50,999 nt of DNA, taken from positions 1 to 50,999 of the forward strand of contig JBQTIB010000055.1 in NCBI GenBank assembly GCA_052389435.1, in the 5' to 3' direction. Origin of the DNA: JBQTKD01 sp052389435 (GTDB taxonomy: Bacteria > Actinomycetota > Actinomycetes > Sporichthyales > Sporichthyaceae). Below are positions 1-8,478 of this stretch, piece by piece; the first letter of the stretch is position 1; each line of letters starts with the position of its first letter. The notes under the pieces were generated by a model. The model worked only from the letters and a program-made list of their open reading frames with translations. It ran no database searches and was not told where the DNA came from. The translations under genes were made by a program, and so were the position numbers.

Positions 1-230
1 TCCACCGAAATGTACCACCGGCCCCTCCAGGCGGCCGCGCCGTTCCTATTGTCTCGTATGGGCGCGCCCGCCTGCAGTGGAGGCGTGACCCGGCGCGCGA
101 GGGACGGCCGACCCGCCAGGCGGTGGGCGCAGCAGACCGGCTCCGGGGTGCGCGGGCGGATCCGGTGCCGCGAGCGAAGCGAGCCGAACGGGCAGCCGAC
201 CCGGTCCGCGCTCCGCGGGCGGGACACGAC
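1..230. other. Left-edge stretch with no supported gene
   Basis: This lies downstream of disA. A 74-codon plus-strand reading frame crosses it, but its Arg/Gly/Pro-rich translation looks like chance high-GC frame content. I see no RNA gene and no clear terminator. Confidence 0.5.
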
Positions 231-1337
231 CTAGACGTATCGCTCGAGGATCGAAGACTCGGCGAGCCGGGACAGACCCTCGCGCACCGAGCGGGCGCGG
301 GACTCCCCGACGCCTTCGACGGCCTGAAGGTCGTCGATGCTGGCGGCGAGAAGCTTCTGCAACCCGCCGAAGTGCTCGACGAGCCGCTCGATGACGGCGT
401 TCGGCAGCCGTGGGACCTTGGCCAGCAGTCGGTACCCGCGGGGGCTGACCGCGGCGTCGAGGGCGTCGACGGCCGCGCCGTGGCCCAGCGCCCGGGCCAC
501 CGTGGTCAGGTCCAGCAGGTCGCCGGCGGAGAGGTCGTTCAGGGCCGAGAGGGCGTGCAGGACCGTCCACGGGTTGCGGCCCGTCGGCTGCGGCAGGTAG
601 TCCCGCGCGACGAGTTCCCGGTCCGGTTCGACGCCCGCGATGAGCTCGTCGAGCTGCAGCGCGAGCAGGCGCCCGTCGGTGCCGAGTTCGACGACGTACC
701 CGGAGATCTCCCCGGCGATGCGGCGCACCATCTCCAGGCGCTGCGCGACCGCTGCGACGTCCCGGATGGTGACCAGGTCTTCGATCTCCAGTGCCGACAG
801 CGTGCCGGACACCTCGTCGAGGCGAAGCTTGTACCGCTCGAGGGTGGCCAGGGCCTGGTTCGCTCTAGCCAGTATCCCGCCGGACTCCTCCAGCACGTGG
901 CGGACTCCGCCGACGTAGAGCGCGATCAGGTTCATCGACTGGCTCACCGAGATCACCGGAATCGAGACCTGGCGCGAGGCCCGGTCCGCCGTGCGGTGCC
1001 GGGTGCCGGACTCGTTGGTCGGGATCGAGGAATCGGGCATCAGGTGCACGGCCGCGCGCAGGATCTTGGTCGCGTCGCGGTCGACCACGATCGCGCCGTC
1101 CATCTTGGCCAGCTCGCGCAGCCGGGTGGCGGAGAACTCGACGTCGAGCACGAAGCCGCCGGTGCACATGGACTCGACGGTCTTGTCGTAGCCGACGATG
1201 ATCAGCGCGCCGGTGTGGCCGCGCAGGATGCGCTCGAGGCCTTCGCGAAGCGCGGTCCCGGGGGCTACCGCCGCGAGCGTGCTCCGCAGCAGAGCCTCGG
1301 ACTCTGCTGCGGTGCGATCAGCGCGGTCAGCCGACAC
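231..1337 (-). CDS. disA: DNA integrity scanning protein DisA (diadenylate cyclase)
   Basis: A cytoplasmic octameric enzyme that makes cyclic di-AMP from two ATP and scans DNA for branched structures. The 368-aa product has the family's usual length. The N-terminal DAC domain carries DGA at residues 80-82 and RHRTA near 113-117, the two nucleotide-binding and catalytic motifs. A helical linker follows, then a C-terminal helix-hairpin-helix DNA-binding region (VEGVGESRARSVREGL). The start is GTG. It lies 175 bp downstream of radA on the same strand, a pairing common in actinobacteria; RadA is known to modulate DisA in mycobacteria, so a joint role in repair signalling is likely. Confidence 0.96.
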   Translation of the reverse strand: MSADRADRTAAESEALLRSTLAAVAPGTALREGLERILRGHTGALIIVGYDKTVESMCTGGFVLDVEFSATRLRELAKMDGAIVVDRDATKILRAAVHLMPDSSIPTNESGTRHRTADRASRQVSIPVISVSQSMNLIALYVGGVRHVLEESGGILARANQALATLERYKLRLDEVSGTLSALEIEDLVTIRDVAAVAQRLEMVRRIAGEISGYVVELGTDGRLLALQLDELIAGVEPDRELVARDYLPQPTGRNPWTVLHALSALNDLSAGDLLDLTTVARALGHGAAVDALDAAVSPRGYRLLAKVPRLPNAVIERLVEHFGGLQKLLAASIDDLQAVEGVGESRARSVREGLSRLAESSILERYV

Positions 1338-1512
1338 GGTTCCCTACGTACTTCTACGACGCGATGCCGCAGTGACAGTTGACCTGAAGTGTACGGTCCC
1401 GACCTGCGCGTTCGGGCAAATCGCGACCTCGGCTCTCCAGATGGTTCGTTGCGATTGGGCAATGCCCGACCCCGGGTTCTCCGCTCGCCCGCGCCCGGTC
1501 CCCGGACGGGGG

Positions 1513-2907
1513 TCAGCCGACCGGGGTCAGCCTGCGGGACTCGGACGCCTTGCGCTGGCTGCTCGCGGCCGACCACGCCATGTCCAGGGTCGAGGCCTCC
1601 AGCACCTGCATGCCGTGGGGTGCCTCCACGCCCGAGCCGGCCGGGACGATCGCGCGGCGAAATCCCAACCGGGCCGCCTCCGCCAGCCGAAGGGCCACTC
1701 CGCGCACCGGGCGGATCTCCCCGGTCAGGCCGATCTCGCCGAGCGCGACGAGGTCTCCGGGCAGTGGCCGGTCCGCTTCGGCGCTGGCCACGGCCAGGGC
1801 CAGGGCCAGGTCCGCCGTCGGATCGGTGAGCTTGACGCCGCCCACCGTGGACGCGTACACGTCCTGGTCCCACAGGCGCACGCCCGCGCGACGTTCCAGT
1901 ACGGCCAGGGTCAGCGCCACGCGGCTGCTCTCCAGACCGGACACCGTGCGCCGCGCGGACTGGCCCGCGCACTTGCCGACCAGGGCCTGCACCTCCACGA
2001 CCAGGGCGCGCCGGCCCTCGACGGTGACGGTCACGCACTGCCCGGGCACGGGCGCAGGCACTCGCGAGACGAACAGCCCGCTCGGATCGGGCAGGCCGAC
2101 GATCCCGTCCTCGCACAGTTCGAAGCAGGCGACCTCGTCGGACGGGCCGTACCGGTTCTTCACTCCCCGCACCATGCGCAGGCGCCCGCCGCGTTCGCCC
2201 TCGAAGTGCAGGACGACGTCCACGAGGTGCTCGAGCAGGCGAGGCCCGGCAATGTGCCCGTCCTTGGTGACGTGGCCGACCAGGACCGTGGTCATGGCGC
2301 GGTCCTTGGCCAGCCGGGTCAGACCGCCGGCGACCTCGCGGACCTGGGAGACCCCGCCCGCGGCGCCCTCGGCGTTCTCCGTGGAGATGGTCTGCACCGA
2401 GTCCACGATCAACAGCGCCGGGTCCACGGTCTCGACGTGCTCGGCGACGGCGGCGAGGTCGGTTTCGGCGGCCATGTACAGCGTGTCGACGAGGGCGTCC
2501 ACCCGCTCGGCCCGCAGGCGGACCTGGGCCGCGGACTCCTCGCCGCTGACGTAGAGCACCCTCGCCCCGGTGCGTGCCATCTGCGCCGCGACCTCCAGCA
2601 GCAGCGTCGACTTCCCGACGCCCGGCTCCCCGGCCAGCAGGACCACCGCGCCCGAGACCAGCCCGCCGCCGAGCACCCGGTCCAGTTCCGGCACGCCGCT
2701 GGTGACCGCTCGGGCCGACTCGGCGTCGACCGCCGTGATGGGCATGGCGACCGAGCGGGGAACCACCCGCCCGCCGGTGCGCCGCACCGCGGGCGGCGGC
2801 CCGGCGGTCACCGTGCTCCATGCCTGACACTCCCCGCACCGGCCGACCCACTTGCCCGTCTGCCAGCCGCACTCGGAACAGCGGTAGTTCTCACTCGACT
2901 TCGCCAT
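1513..2907 (-). CDS. radA: DNA repair protein RadA
   Basis: A RecA-like ATPase that promotes branch migration of recombination intermediates. At 464 aa it is complete. An N-terminal four-cysteine zinc finger (C10, C13, C24, C27) is followed by Walker A GEPGVGKST at 93-101, the RadA-specific KNRYG motif at 250-254 and a C-terminal Lon-protease-like domain. I chose the ATG giving MAKSSENYRC rather than the in-frame codon ten residues upstream, because this start precedes the zinc finger as in homologues and sits 7 nt after a TAGCTT -10-like box. It is followed on the same strand by disA. Confidence 0.96.
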   Translation of the reverse strand: MAKSSENYRCSECGWQTGKWVGRCGECQAWSTVTAGPPPAVRRTGGRVVPRSVAMPITAVDAESARAVTSGVPELDRVLGGGLVSGAVVLLAGEPGVGKSTLLLEVAAQMARTGARVLYVSGEESAAQVRLRAERVDALVDTLYMAAETDLAAVAEHVETVDPALLIVDSVQTISTENAEGAAGGVSQVREVAGGLTRLAKDRAMTTVLVGHVTKDGHIAGPRLLEHLVDVVLHFEGERGGRLRMVRGVKNRYGPSDEVACFELCEDGIVGLPDPSGLFVSRVPAPVPGQCVTVTVEGRRALVVEVQALVGKCAGQSARRTVSGLESSRVALTLAVLERRAGVRLWDQDVYASTVGGVKLTDPTADLALALAVASAEADRPLPGDLVALGEIGLTGEIRPVRGVALRLAEAARLGFRRAIVPAGSGVEAPHGMQVLEASTLDMAWSAASSQRKASESRRLTPVG

Positions 2908-2914
2908 GTCGAAC

Positions 2915-2920
2915 AAGCTA
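2915..2920 (-). promoter_or_regulatory. -10-like box for a leaderless radA transcript
   Basis: TAGCTT on the minus strand ends 7 nt before the radA ATG, the spacing expected when transcription begins at the start codon. No Shine-Dalgarno sequence is visible, and no clear -35 box. Confidence 0.4.
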
Positions 2921-3010
2921 TCGAAGCCCACCGACAATTCCCTTCAAGCGCGCCGCCCTCCCCGGGACTCCCCTCGCCATCGGGAAAGATCGGGCAACGC
3001 GGTGTCGAGC

Positions 3011-3769
3011 TCAGAAGCGGCGCCACCACAGGTTCACCGCGGCGTCCACGTCCCAGCCGGTTCCGCGCTCGTCGACCTCCCGCAACGCCGCTGCCGCCAC
3101 GGGCGCCGCGAACTCGATGCGGAGGACTGCGGCGAGGTCCCCACGGCAGGAGAAGGCCCAGCGAACGTCGAGCGCAAGGCGGGCGAAGCCCTGCCGCGCC
3201 CAGAACCGCTCGTGCGCGGCGGGGTCGTGGGAGATGCCGTCGGCCGCCAGTCCCGCGGCGAACCACCGCCCCACCGACGACCGCGTCGAGTCGTGGTCCA
3301 GCACGACCGCCAGACCGCCCGGGCGGAGCACCCGTTGGAGTTCGCGCAGCCCCGGCTCGCACCCGGGGCCGAAGAAGTAGGCCCACCGCGCGTGCGCCAG
3401 GTCCATCGACTTCGCCGGCAGCGGCAACGCCTGAGCCGAGCCCTGGAGTACAGTGACGTCGGGCAGGTCGGCGACGCGGCGAGTTGCCGCCGCGGCCAAC
3501 CCGCCGTGCGGTTCCACCCCGACGACGCTCCGCGCCCGCGAGGCAAGCCGCGGCAGGTGGAACCCGGTGCCGCACCCGACGTCGACCACGTCGCCCCAGG
3601 TCGAGTCCAGGGCCAACCCGCGATGCCAGGACACCAACGACTCGATCGCCGTTTCGATCGCGAGGTCCGGATCGACGGCTCGGTTCTCCGCCTCGTAGAC
3701 CTCGGTGGACTCCCAGATGTTGGGGCTGGGGATCGCACCGGGTGCCACGCTCCACCCGAAGGGCCTCAC
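3011..3769 (-). CDS. Class I SAM-dependent methyltransferase
   Basis: A 252-aa soluble methyltransferase of unknown substrate. The SAM-binding motif I reads VVDVGCGTGFHLPRLA, followed by the acidic motif VVGVEP and a motif near LRPGGLAVVLDHD, the order of a Methyltransf_11 Rossmann domain. The likely start is the GTG at 3769, which overlaps the purC stop as GTGA, so translation is coupled to purC. Coupling suggests co-expression but not necessarily a purine role. Longer in-frame extensions run antisense over purC and are not real. Confidence 0.85.
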   Translation of the reverse strand: MRPFGWSVAPGAIPSPNIWESTEVYEAENRAVDPDLAIETAIESLVSWHRGLALDSTWGDVVDVGCGTGFHLPRLASRARSVVGVEPHGGLAAAATRRVADLPDVTVLQGSAQALPLPAKSMDLAHARWAYFFGPGCEPGLRELQRVLRPGGLAVVLDHDSTRSSVGRWFAAGLAADGISHDPAAHERFWARQGFARLALDVRWAFSCRGDLAAVLRIEFAAPVAAAALREVDERGTGWDVDAAVNLWWRRF

Positions 3770-4596
3770 GCCCAGTCGAGCCCGGTGAGGCGCTGGTAGA
3801 TCTCCACGTATCGCTCGCGCGTGGCCGCCACGATGTCCGCCGGCACCTCGGGCGCGGGCGGCTTGCGGTCCCACCCGGTGCCGGCGGCCCAGTCGCGCAC
3901 GAACTGCTTGTCCAGGCCCGCCTGCGCCCGGCCCGGCGCCCAGTCCGCCGCCGGCCAGAACCGCGAGGAGTCCGGCGTCAGCAGCTCGTCGCCCAGGGTC
4001 AGCACCCCGGCGGCGTCCAGGCCGAGCTCGACCTTGGTGTCCGCGACGATGATCCCGCGCTCGGCGGCGATGGCCGAGCCGCGTCGATAGAGCTCCAACG
4101 TCACCTCGCGCAACTGCTCGGCAAGGTCCGGGCCGACCGCCCGAGCGACCTCGGCCGCGGTCATCGGCTCGTCGTGGTCCCCGACGGGGGCCTTGGTGGT
4201 CGGGGTGAAGATCGGCGACGGCAGCCGCGAGGCCTCGTCCAGGCCGGGCGGCAGCGGCACCCCGCTGACGGTCCCGTCGGCCCGGTACTGCGTGGTCCCG
4301 GAGCCGGCCAGGTACCCGCGGGCCACGCACTCCACCGGCACCATCGCCAGGCGGCGGCACCGGATCGCCCGCCCGGCCCACTCGGCCGGAACGTCCTGGG
4401 AGATCACGTGGTCCGGCACGATCCCGGCAAGCTCGGAGAACCACCACAGCGAGAGCTGGGTGAGGATCGCGCCCTTGTCCGGGATCGGGGTCGGCAGGAC
4501 GACGTCGTAGACGGACACGCGATCGGAGGCGAGCAGGATCAGGTCCTCGCCGTCGGCCCAGACGTCGCGGACCTTGCCGGAGTGCAGTAGTTCCAC
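3766..4596 (-). CDS. purC: Phosphoribosylaminoimidazole-succinocarboxamide synthase
   Basis: This is SAICAR synthetase of de novo purine synthesis: CAIR + aspartate + ATP gives SAICAR. The 276-aa length is normal for an actinobacterial PurC. Family signatures include SGKVRDVW near the N-terminus (ATP site), the central VECVARGYLAGSG, and DTKVELGL and DELLTPDSSRFW in the C-terminal half. I chose the GTG giving VELLHSGKV, because homologues begin just before the SGKVR motif and the upstream frame overlaps the next gene. It lies 22 bp after the cysteine-rich gene and overlaps the methyltransferase by four bases. Confidence 0.96.
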   Translation of the reverse strand: MELLHSGKVRDVWADGEDLILLASDRVSVYDVVLPTPIPDKGAILTQLSLWWFSELAGIVPDHVISQDVPAEWAGRAIRCRRLAMVPVECVARGYLAGSGTTQYRADGTVSGVPLPPGLDEASRLPSPIFTPTTKAPVGDHDEPMTAAEVARAVGPDLAEQLREVTLELYRRGSAIAAERGIIVADTKVELGLDAAGVLTLGDELLTPDSSRFWPAADWAPGRAQAGLDKQFVRDWAAGTGWDRKPPAPEVPADIVAATRERYVEIYQRLTGLDWA

Positions 4597-4618
4597 GGCG
4601 CAGAGTTTCCCAGCAGGC

Positions 4619-5359
4619 TCAGAGCGCCGGGTCGGCGGGATGCCGAGCCACGGCGAGGCCGTTCTCGCGTTCGGCGCACATGGCCGCGAGCACATCGTAG
4701 GCGGCGTCGCCCATCAGCTCGCGCAGTTCGGTCTCGCTGCTGCGCCACACCGCCTCCGCGCCGACGTGGGCCGCCGAGTCCGAGGTACACCACCAGTTCA
4801 GGTCGTGCCCGCCCGGACCCCAGCCGCGGCGATCGAATTCGGCGATGGTCACCTCCGTGTAGGAGGTCTCGTCCGGGCGCTTGACCTTCCGGTACGCACG
4901 GCGCACCGGCACCTGCCAGCACACGTCCGGCTTGGTCTTCACGAAGTGCACTCCCTCGGCGATCGCCAGGCCGTGGAGCGCGCAGCCCTCGCCGCCGGGA
5001 AAGCCCTCGCGGTTGAGGAAGATGCACGCGCCGTCGACGACCGAGGTCTTGCGGGCGCCGTCGGAGTCGAGCTCCACGAAGCTCTTCCTGCCCTGTCTGC
5101 GGAACTGCCACGTCTCGTCGGTCAGCCGCTTGGCCGCCTTGCGAACGCGCTTCTCGTCGTCGTCGTCGGTGAAATGCGCCCCGAGCGAGCAGCAGCCGTC
5201 CGAGGCGCGGCCGGCGACGATGCCGTGGCAGCCGTTGCCGAAGATGCAGGTCCACCGCGAGGTGAGCCAGGTGAGGTCGGCCCGGAAAACCTGGTCAGGA
5301 TCCGACGGGTCCCCGAACTCGACCCACGTCCGGGGAAAATCGAGCATCACCTCAGCCAC
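4619..5359 (-). CDS. Cysteine-rich conserved actinobacterial protein
   Basis: A 246-aa soluble protein of unknown function, start GTG. Cysteines cluster as CIFGNGC (38-44), a CC pair at 56-57, C112, C126 and C147, several beside histidines (CHG, CALHG). This suggests a metal or Fe-S site, somewhat like YkgJ/DUF3109-type cysteine proteins, but I do not assign it firmly. It has no signal peptide or membrane segment. It sits 22 bp upstream of purC on the same strand and is divergent from the Ppx/GppA gene, so it probably shares a promoter with purC and the methyltransferase. Confidence 0.75.
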   Translation of the reverse strand: MAEVMLDFPRTWVEFGDPSDPDQVFRADLTWLTSRWTCIFGNGCHGIVAGRASDGCCSLGAHFTDDDDEKRVRKAAKRLTDETWQFRRQGRKSFVELDSDGARKTSVVDGACIFLNREGFPGGEGCALHGLAIAEGVHFVKTKPDVCWQVPVRRAYRKVKRPDETSYTEVTIAEFDRRGWGPGGHDLNWWCTSDSAAHVGAEAVWRSSETELRELMGDAAYDVLAAMCAERENGLAVARHPADPAL

Positions 5360-5441
5360 CGGGGCACCCTACGCCGTGGAGGTTACGGGCGTGCTCCGCC
5401 CGCCCCACCCGGTAGCTGCCCGAGGCCACCCGCGACAGAGA

Positions 5442-5447
5442 TAGGTT
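5442..5447 (+). promoter_or_regulatory. -10-like box for a leaderless ppx/gppA transcript
   Basis: TAGGTT ends 6 nt before the ATG, with no ribosome binding site in the gap. The -35 region is not recognisable. Confidence 0.4.
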
Positions 5448-5453
5448 CAGCAG

Positions 5454-6392
5454 ATGCGGTTGGGGGTTCTGGACGTCGGTTCCAACACCGTGCACCTCCT
5501 GGTGATGGACGCCCATCACGGTGCACGGCCCTGGGCCGCGCACTCGGACAAAACCGAGTTGCGCCTCGTGGACTACCTGACCAAGTCCGGCGCCCTGTCG
5601 CACTCCGGCGTCATCGCGCTCACCGCCGCGGTCGCGCACGCGCAGAAGGTCGCCGAGCAGACCAAGGCCGAGGAGATGCTCGCCTTCGCCACCTCCGCGC
5701 TGCGCGAGGCGGCGAACGCCGACGAGGTCCTCGCCGGCATCCGCTCGGAGACGGGCGTGGACCTGCAGGTGCTCGGCGGAGACGACGAAGCCCGGTTGAC
5801 CTTCCTCGCCGCCCGCCGCTGGTGCGGGTGGTCGGCCGGCCGGCTGCTGCTGCTCGACATCGGCGGCGGCTCGCTCGAACTCGCCACCGGAGTCGACGAA
5901 GACCCCGACGCGGCGATCTCGGTGCCCCTCGGCGCGGCCCGGCTCACTCGCACGATGGTGAACGAGGACCCGCCGAGCGCGGAGGCCGTCGAAGAGCTCC
6001 GCCGGTTCGCGGCCGCGACCATCGCGGACGCCATCGGCCCGATGCACGCGGCGGGCGCTCCGGACCGCGTCGTTGGAACCTCGAAGACCTTCAAGCAGCT
6101 CGCGCGGATCGCCGGCGCCGCACCGAGCTCCGAGGGCCACTACGCCCGCCGTGTGCTCAGCCGCGTTGACGTGGGGTACTGGGCGGGCAAGCTCGCGCGG
6201 ATGCGCGTCAGCGAGCGGGCGGCGCAGCCCGGGGTGTCGGCGGGACGGGCCCACCAGCTGTTGGCCGGCGCGATCGTCGCCGAGGCCGCGATGGACGCCT
6301 TCGGCGTCGAACAGCTGGAAATCTGTCCGTGGGCGCTGCGCGAGGGAGTCATCCTGCGCCGCCTCGACTGGATCAGGGAATCCGGCGTCTGA
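5454..6392 (+). CDS. Ppx/GppA family exopolyphosphatase/pppGpp phosphatase
   Basis: This enzyme hydrolyses polyphosphate and/or pppGpp. The 312-aa single-module form matches the short actinobacterial members of the ASKHA superfamily. Phosphate-loop DVGSNTVHLL is at residues 7-16 and the second phosphate-binding loop LLLLDIGGGSLELATG lies near 131-146. The sequence cannot separate the polyphosphate from the pppGpp role. The stop overlaps the next ATG (TGATG), so it is translationally coupled to the isomerase-like gene, and proline genes follow; the same run occurs in mycobacteria. Confidence 0.92.
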   Translation: MRLGVLDVGSNTVHLLVMDAHHGARPWAAHSDKTELRLVDYLTKSGALSHSGVIALTAAVAHAQKVAEQTKAEEMLAFATSALREAANADEVLAGIRSETGVDLQVLGGDDEARLTFLAARRWCGWSAGRLLLLDIGGGSLELATGVDEDPDAAISVPLGAARLTRTMVNEDPPSAEAVEELRRFAAATIADAIGPMHAAGAPDRVVGTSKTFKQLARIAGAAPSSEGHYARRVLSRVDVGYWAGKLARMRVSERAAQPGVSAGRAHQLLAGAIVAEAAMDAFGVEQLEICPWALREGVILRRLDWIRESGV

Positions 6393-7222
6393 TGTCCGGG
6401 CCCGAGCGCTCAGGGGACGGTCGGGTGGTGCAGGTACCCGACGCGAAGATCTGCCTGTCCACCTCCTCGGTGTACCCCGAGTCGACCGGTGCCGCCTTCG
6501 AGATCGCGGCGGCCCTCGGCTTCGACGGCGTCGAGGTGATGGTCGGGGTGGACCCGATCAGCCAGGATCCCAAGGCGCTGCGCCACCTTTCGGACTACCA
6601 CGGCATGCCGATCACGGCGATTCACGCGCCCTGCCTGCTGATCACCCAGCGCGTGTGGGGGACCGACCCGTGGGGGAAGCTGCAGCGCGCGCAGGCCGTG
6701 AGCGAGGAACTCGGCGCCACGACGGTCGTCGTGCACCCGCCCTTCCGTTGGCAGCGCGAGTACGCCAAGGCCTTCGAGACCGGACTGGCGCGGATGAAGA
6801 ACGAGACCGACGTCGCCTTCGCCGTCGAGAACATGTACCCGTGGAAGGCCGGCACGCGCCAGATGCAGGCCTACGCCCCGGACTGGGACATCGTCGACCG
6901 CGACTATCCCGAGGTCACCCTGGACCTCTCCCACACCTCGGTTTCGCACTCCGATCCCCTGCGGATGATCGAGGTCCTCGGGGACCGGTTGCGCCACCTG
7001 CACCTCGCCGACGGCTCCGGCACGAACAAGGACGAGCACCTCATCCCGGGCCGCGGCACGCAGCCGTGCGTCCAGGTCCTCGAGCAGCTCTCGCGCCAGG
7101 GCTTCACCGGCAACGTGGTGCTGGAGGTCAACACCCGCCGCTGCGCCAACCGCGCCGAGCGCGAGGCGGACCTGATCGAAGCCCTCGCGTTCACCCGGCT
7201 ACACCTCGCCTCGTCGGTCTGA
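6392..7222 (+). CDS. TIM-barrel sugar phosphate isomerase/epimerase-like protein
   Basis: A 276-aa protein of the xylose isomerase-like/AP endonuclease 2 fold. Candidate metal ligands lie at barrel strand ends: IHAPC, VVVHPPF, FAVENMYPW, LDLSHTS, LRHLHLADGSG and VLEVN, in the usual order. Sugar or inositol-type isomerisation is the general family role; the substrate cannot be read. The ATG at 6392 shares its A with the upstream TGA stop, so it is co-translated with the phosphatase gene, a conserved actinobacterial pairing. No signal peptide. Confidence 0.85.
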   Translation: MSGPERSGDGRVVQVPDAKICLSTSSVYPESTGAAFEIAAALGFDGVEVMVGVDPISQDPKALRHLSDYHGMPITAIHAPCLLITQRVWGTDPWGKLQRAQAVSEELGATTVVVHPPFRWQREYAKAFETGLARMKNETDVAFAVENMYPWKAGTRQMQAYAPDWDIVDRDYPEVTLDLSHTSVSHSDPLRMIEVLGDRLRHLHLADGSGTNKDEHLIPGRGTQPCVQVLEQLSRQGFTGNVVLEVNTRRCANRAEREADLIEALAFTRLHLASSV

Positions 7223-7260
7223 CCGACGCACAGGGGGACGGCGCGGGCCAGAAGTACGCC

Positions 7261-7316
7261 GATGGCGCACTCGAGCACCGGTCTTGAAATCCACCACCGT
7301 GCCCTACTGCGCCATC
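7261..7316. repeat. 9-bp inverted repeat upstream of proline dehydrogenase
   Basis: GATGGCGCA at 7261-7269 is exactly mirrored by TGCGCCATC at 7308-7316 across a 38-nt spacer. It lies in the 188-bp gap before the proline dehydrogenase gene. It could be part of an upstream terminator or a leader structure; there is no T-tract. Confidence 0.35.
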
Positions 7317-7410
7317 GGGTGGGTTCTGACCCGCCCGGATGACGGATCGGCCAATCGAGGCCTGGGGCGAAGCGCGACGCGGCACCATTCAGTGACAACG
7401 AAGGAGGGCC

Positions 7411-8343
7411 ATGCTGCTGCGCAACGCGGTTCTGCTGGCCGCCCGGTCCGAGCATCTGCGCGACGCCCTCGCCGCCGCGCCCGGCACCCGCGCGATCGTC
7501 CGGCGCTTCGTCGCGGGAGAGACGGTCGCCGAGGCGATCGCCGCCGCCATCGAACTGTGCGGTTCCGGGCTGCGGGTCTCCCTGGACCACCTCGGCGAGG
7601 ACACGAAGAACCGATCCGACGCCGAGGCGATGCGCGAATCCTGCATCGATCTGCTCGGCGCTCTGCACGCGGCCGAGCTCACCGCACGGGCCGAGATCTC
7701 GGTGAAGCTGTCCTCGCTCGGGCAGGCGCTCGGCGCCGACGGGGACCGCATCGCGCACGAGAATGCATGGAAGATCTGCTCCGTCGCGGCCCAGTACGGC
7801 ACGACGGTCACGATCGACATGGAGGACCACACCACCACCGACGCGACGTTGGGGACGATCCGCGAACTGCGCGCGGACTTCCCGTGGGTCGGTGCGGTCG
7901 TCCAGGCCTACCTGCGCCGGACCGAGGGCGACCTCGCCGACCTCGTCGGCCCCGGCTCGCGGGTGCGCCTGTGCAAGGGCGCCTACGCCGAGCCCGACTC
8001 CGTCGCGTTCGCCGACCAGGCGGAGATCGACCGCAACTACGTCCGCTGTCTCAAGGTTCTGATGGCGGGTCGGGGACACCCGATGGTCGCCACCCACGAC
8101 CCGCGGCTGGTCGCGATCGCGCAGCACCTGGCCAAGGTCAACGGGCGCTCGGCCGAGCAGTTCGAGTACCAGATGCTTCACGGCGTTCGCCCCGCCGAGC
8201 AGGTGCGACTGGCCGCAGACGGAGCGATCGTGCGCGTCTACGTCCCCTTCGGCGCCCAGTGGTACGGCTACCTGATGCGCCGCCTCGCGGAACGCCCCGC
8301 CAACCTCGCCTTCTTCGCCCGCTCGCTGCTCACCACCCGCTGA
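7411..8343 (+). CDS. Proline dehydrogenase (monofunctional PRODH)
   Basis: An FAD enzyme oxidising L-proline to 1-pyrroline-5-carboxylate and passing electrons to quinone at the membrane. The 310-aa length matches monofunctional actinobacterial PRODH. Barrel motifs: VSLDHLGED, EISVKLSSLG, TVTIDMEDH, VVQAYLRRTEGDL, RVRLCKGAYAEP, FEYQMLHGVR and the C-terminal VYVPFGAQWYGYLMRRLAERP, whose RR pair binds the substrate carboxylate in the family. A strong AAGGAGG site precedes the ATG. proC, the opposite enzymatic step, is next downstream; no P5C dehydrogenase is in the window. Confidence 0.95.
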   Translation: MLLRNAVLLAARSEHLRDALAAAPGTRAIVRRFVAGETVAEAIAAAIELCGSGLRVSLDHLGEDTKNRSDAEAMRESCIDLLGALHAAELTARAEISVKLSSLGQALGADGDRIAHENAWKICSVAAQYGTTVTIDMEDHTTTDATLGTIRELRADFPWVGAVVQAYLRRTEGDLADLVGPGSRVRLCKGAYAEPDSVAFADQAEIDRNYVRCLKVLMAGRGHPMVATHDPRLVAIAQHLAKVNGRSAEQFEYQMLHGVRPAEQVRLAADGAIVRVYVPFGAQWYGYLMRRLAERPANLAFFARSLLTTR

Positions 8344-8364
8344 CCTCCGGGCGCGCGGTGCGCC

Positions 8365-8439
8365 GCTCATCCATGACCACAGGCCCACATCCGTGCCCGA
8401 CTTGTCCCGGTTCGGATGGTCGTACGCTCATCCATGAGC
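8365..8439. repeat. Repeat family 1, copy upstream of proC
   Basis: GCTCATCCATGA at 8365-8376 and a full GCTCATCCATGAGC at 8426-8439 flank a stretch around 8393-8413 that is the reverse complement of the unit found upstream of menC (GAACCGG-GACAAGTCGGGC). It sits 40 bp before the proC start, with the reading frame open through the right half. Confidence 0.7.
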
Positions 8440-8478
8440 GGACGACAGGGCCCGCGCAGGCAATCGGAAGGCAGCGAA

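Noticed and set aside
10..234. 74-codon open frame at the left edge
   Set aside because: Arg/Gly-rich chance frame without a start signal.
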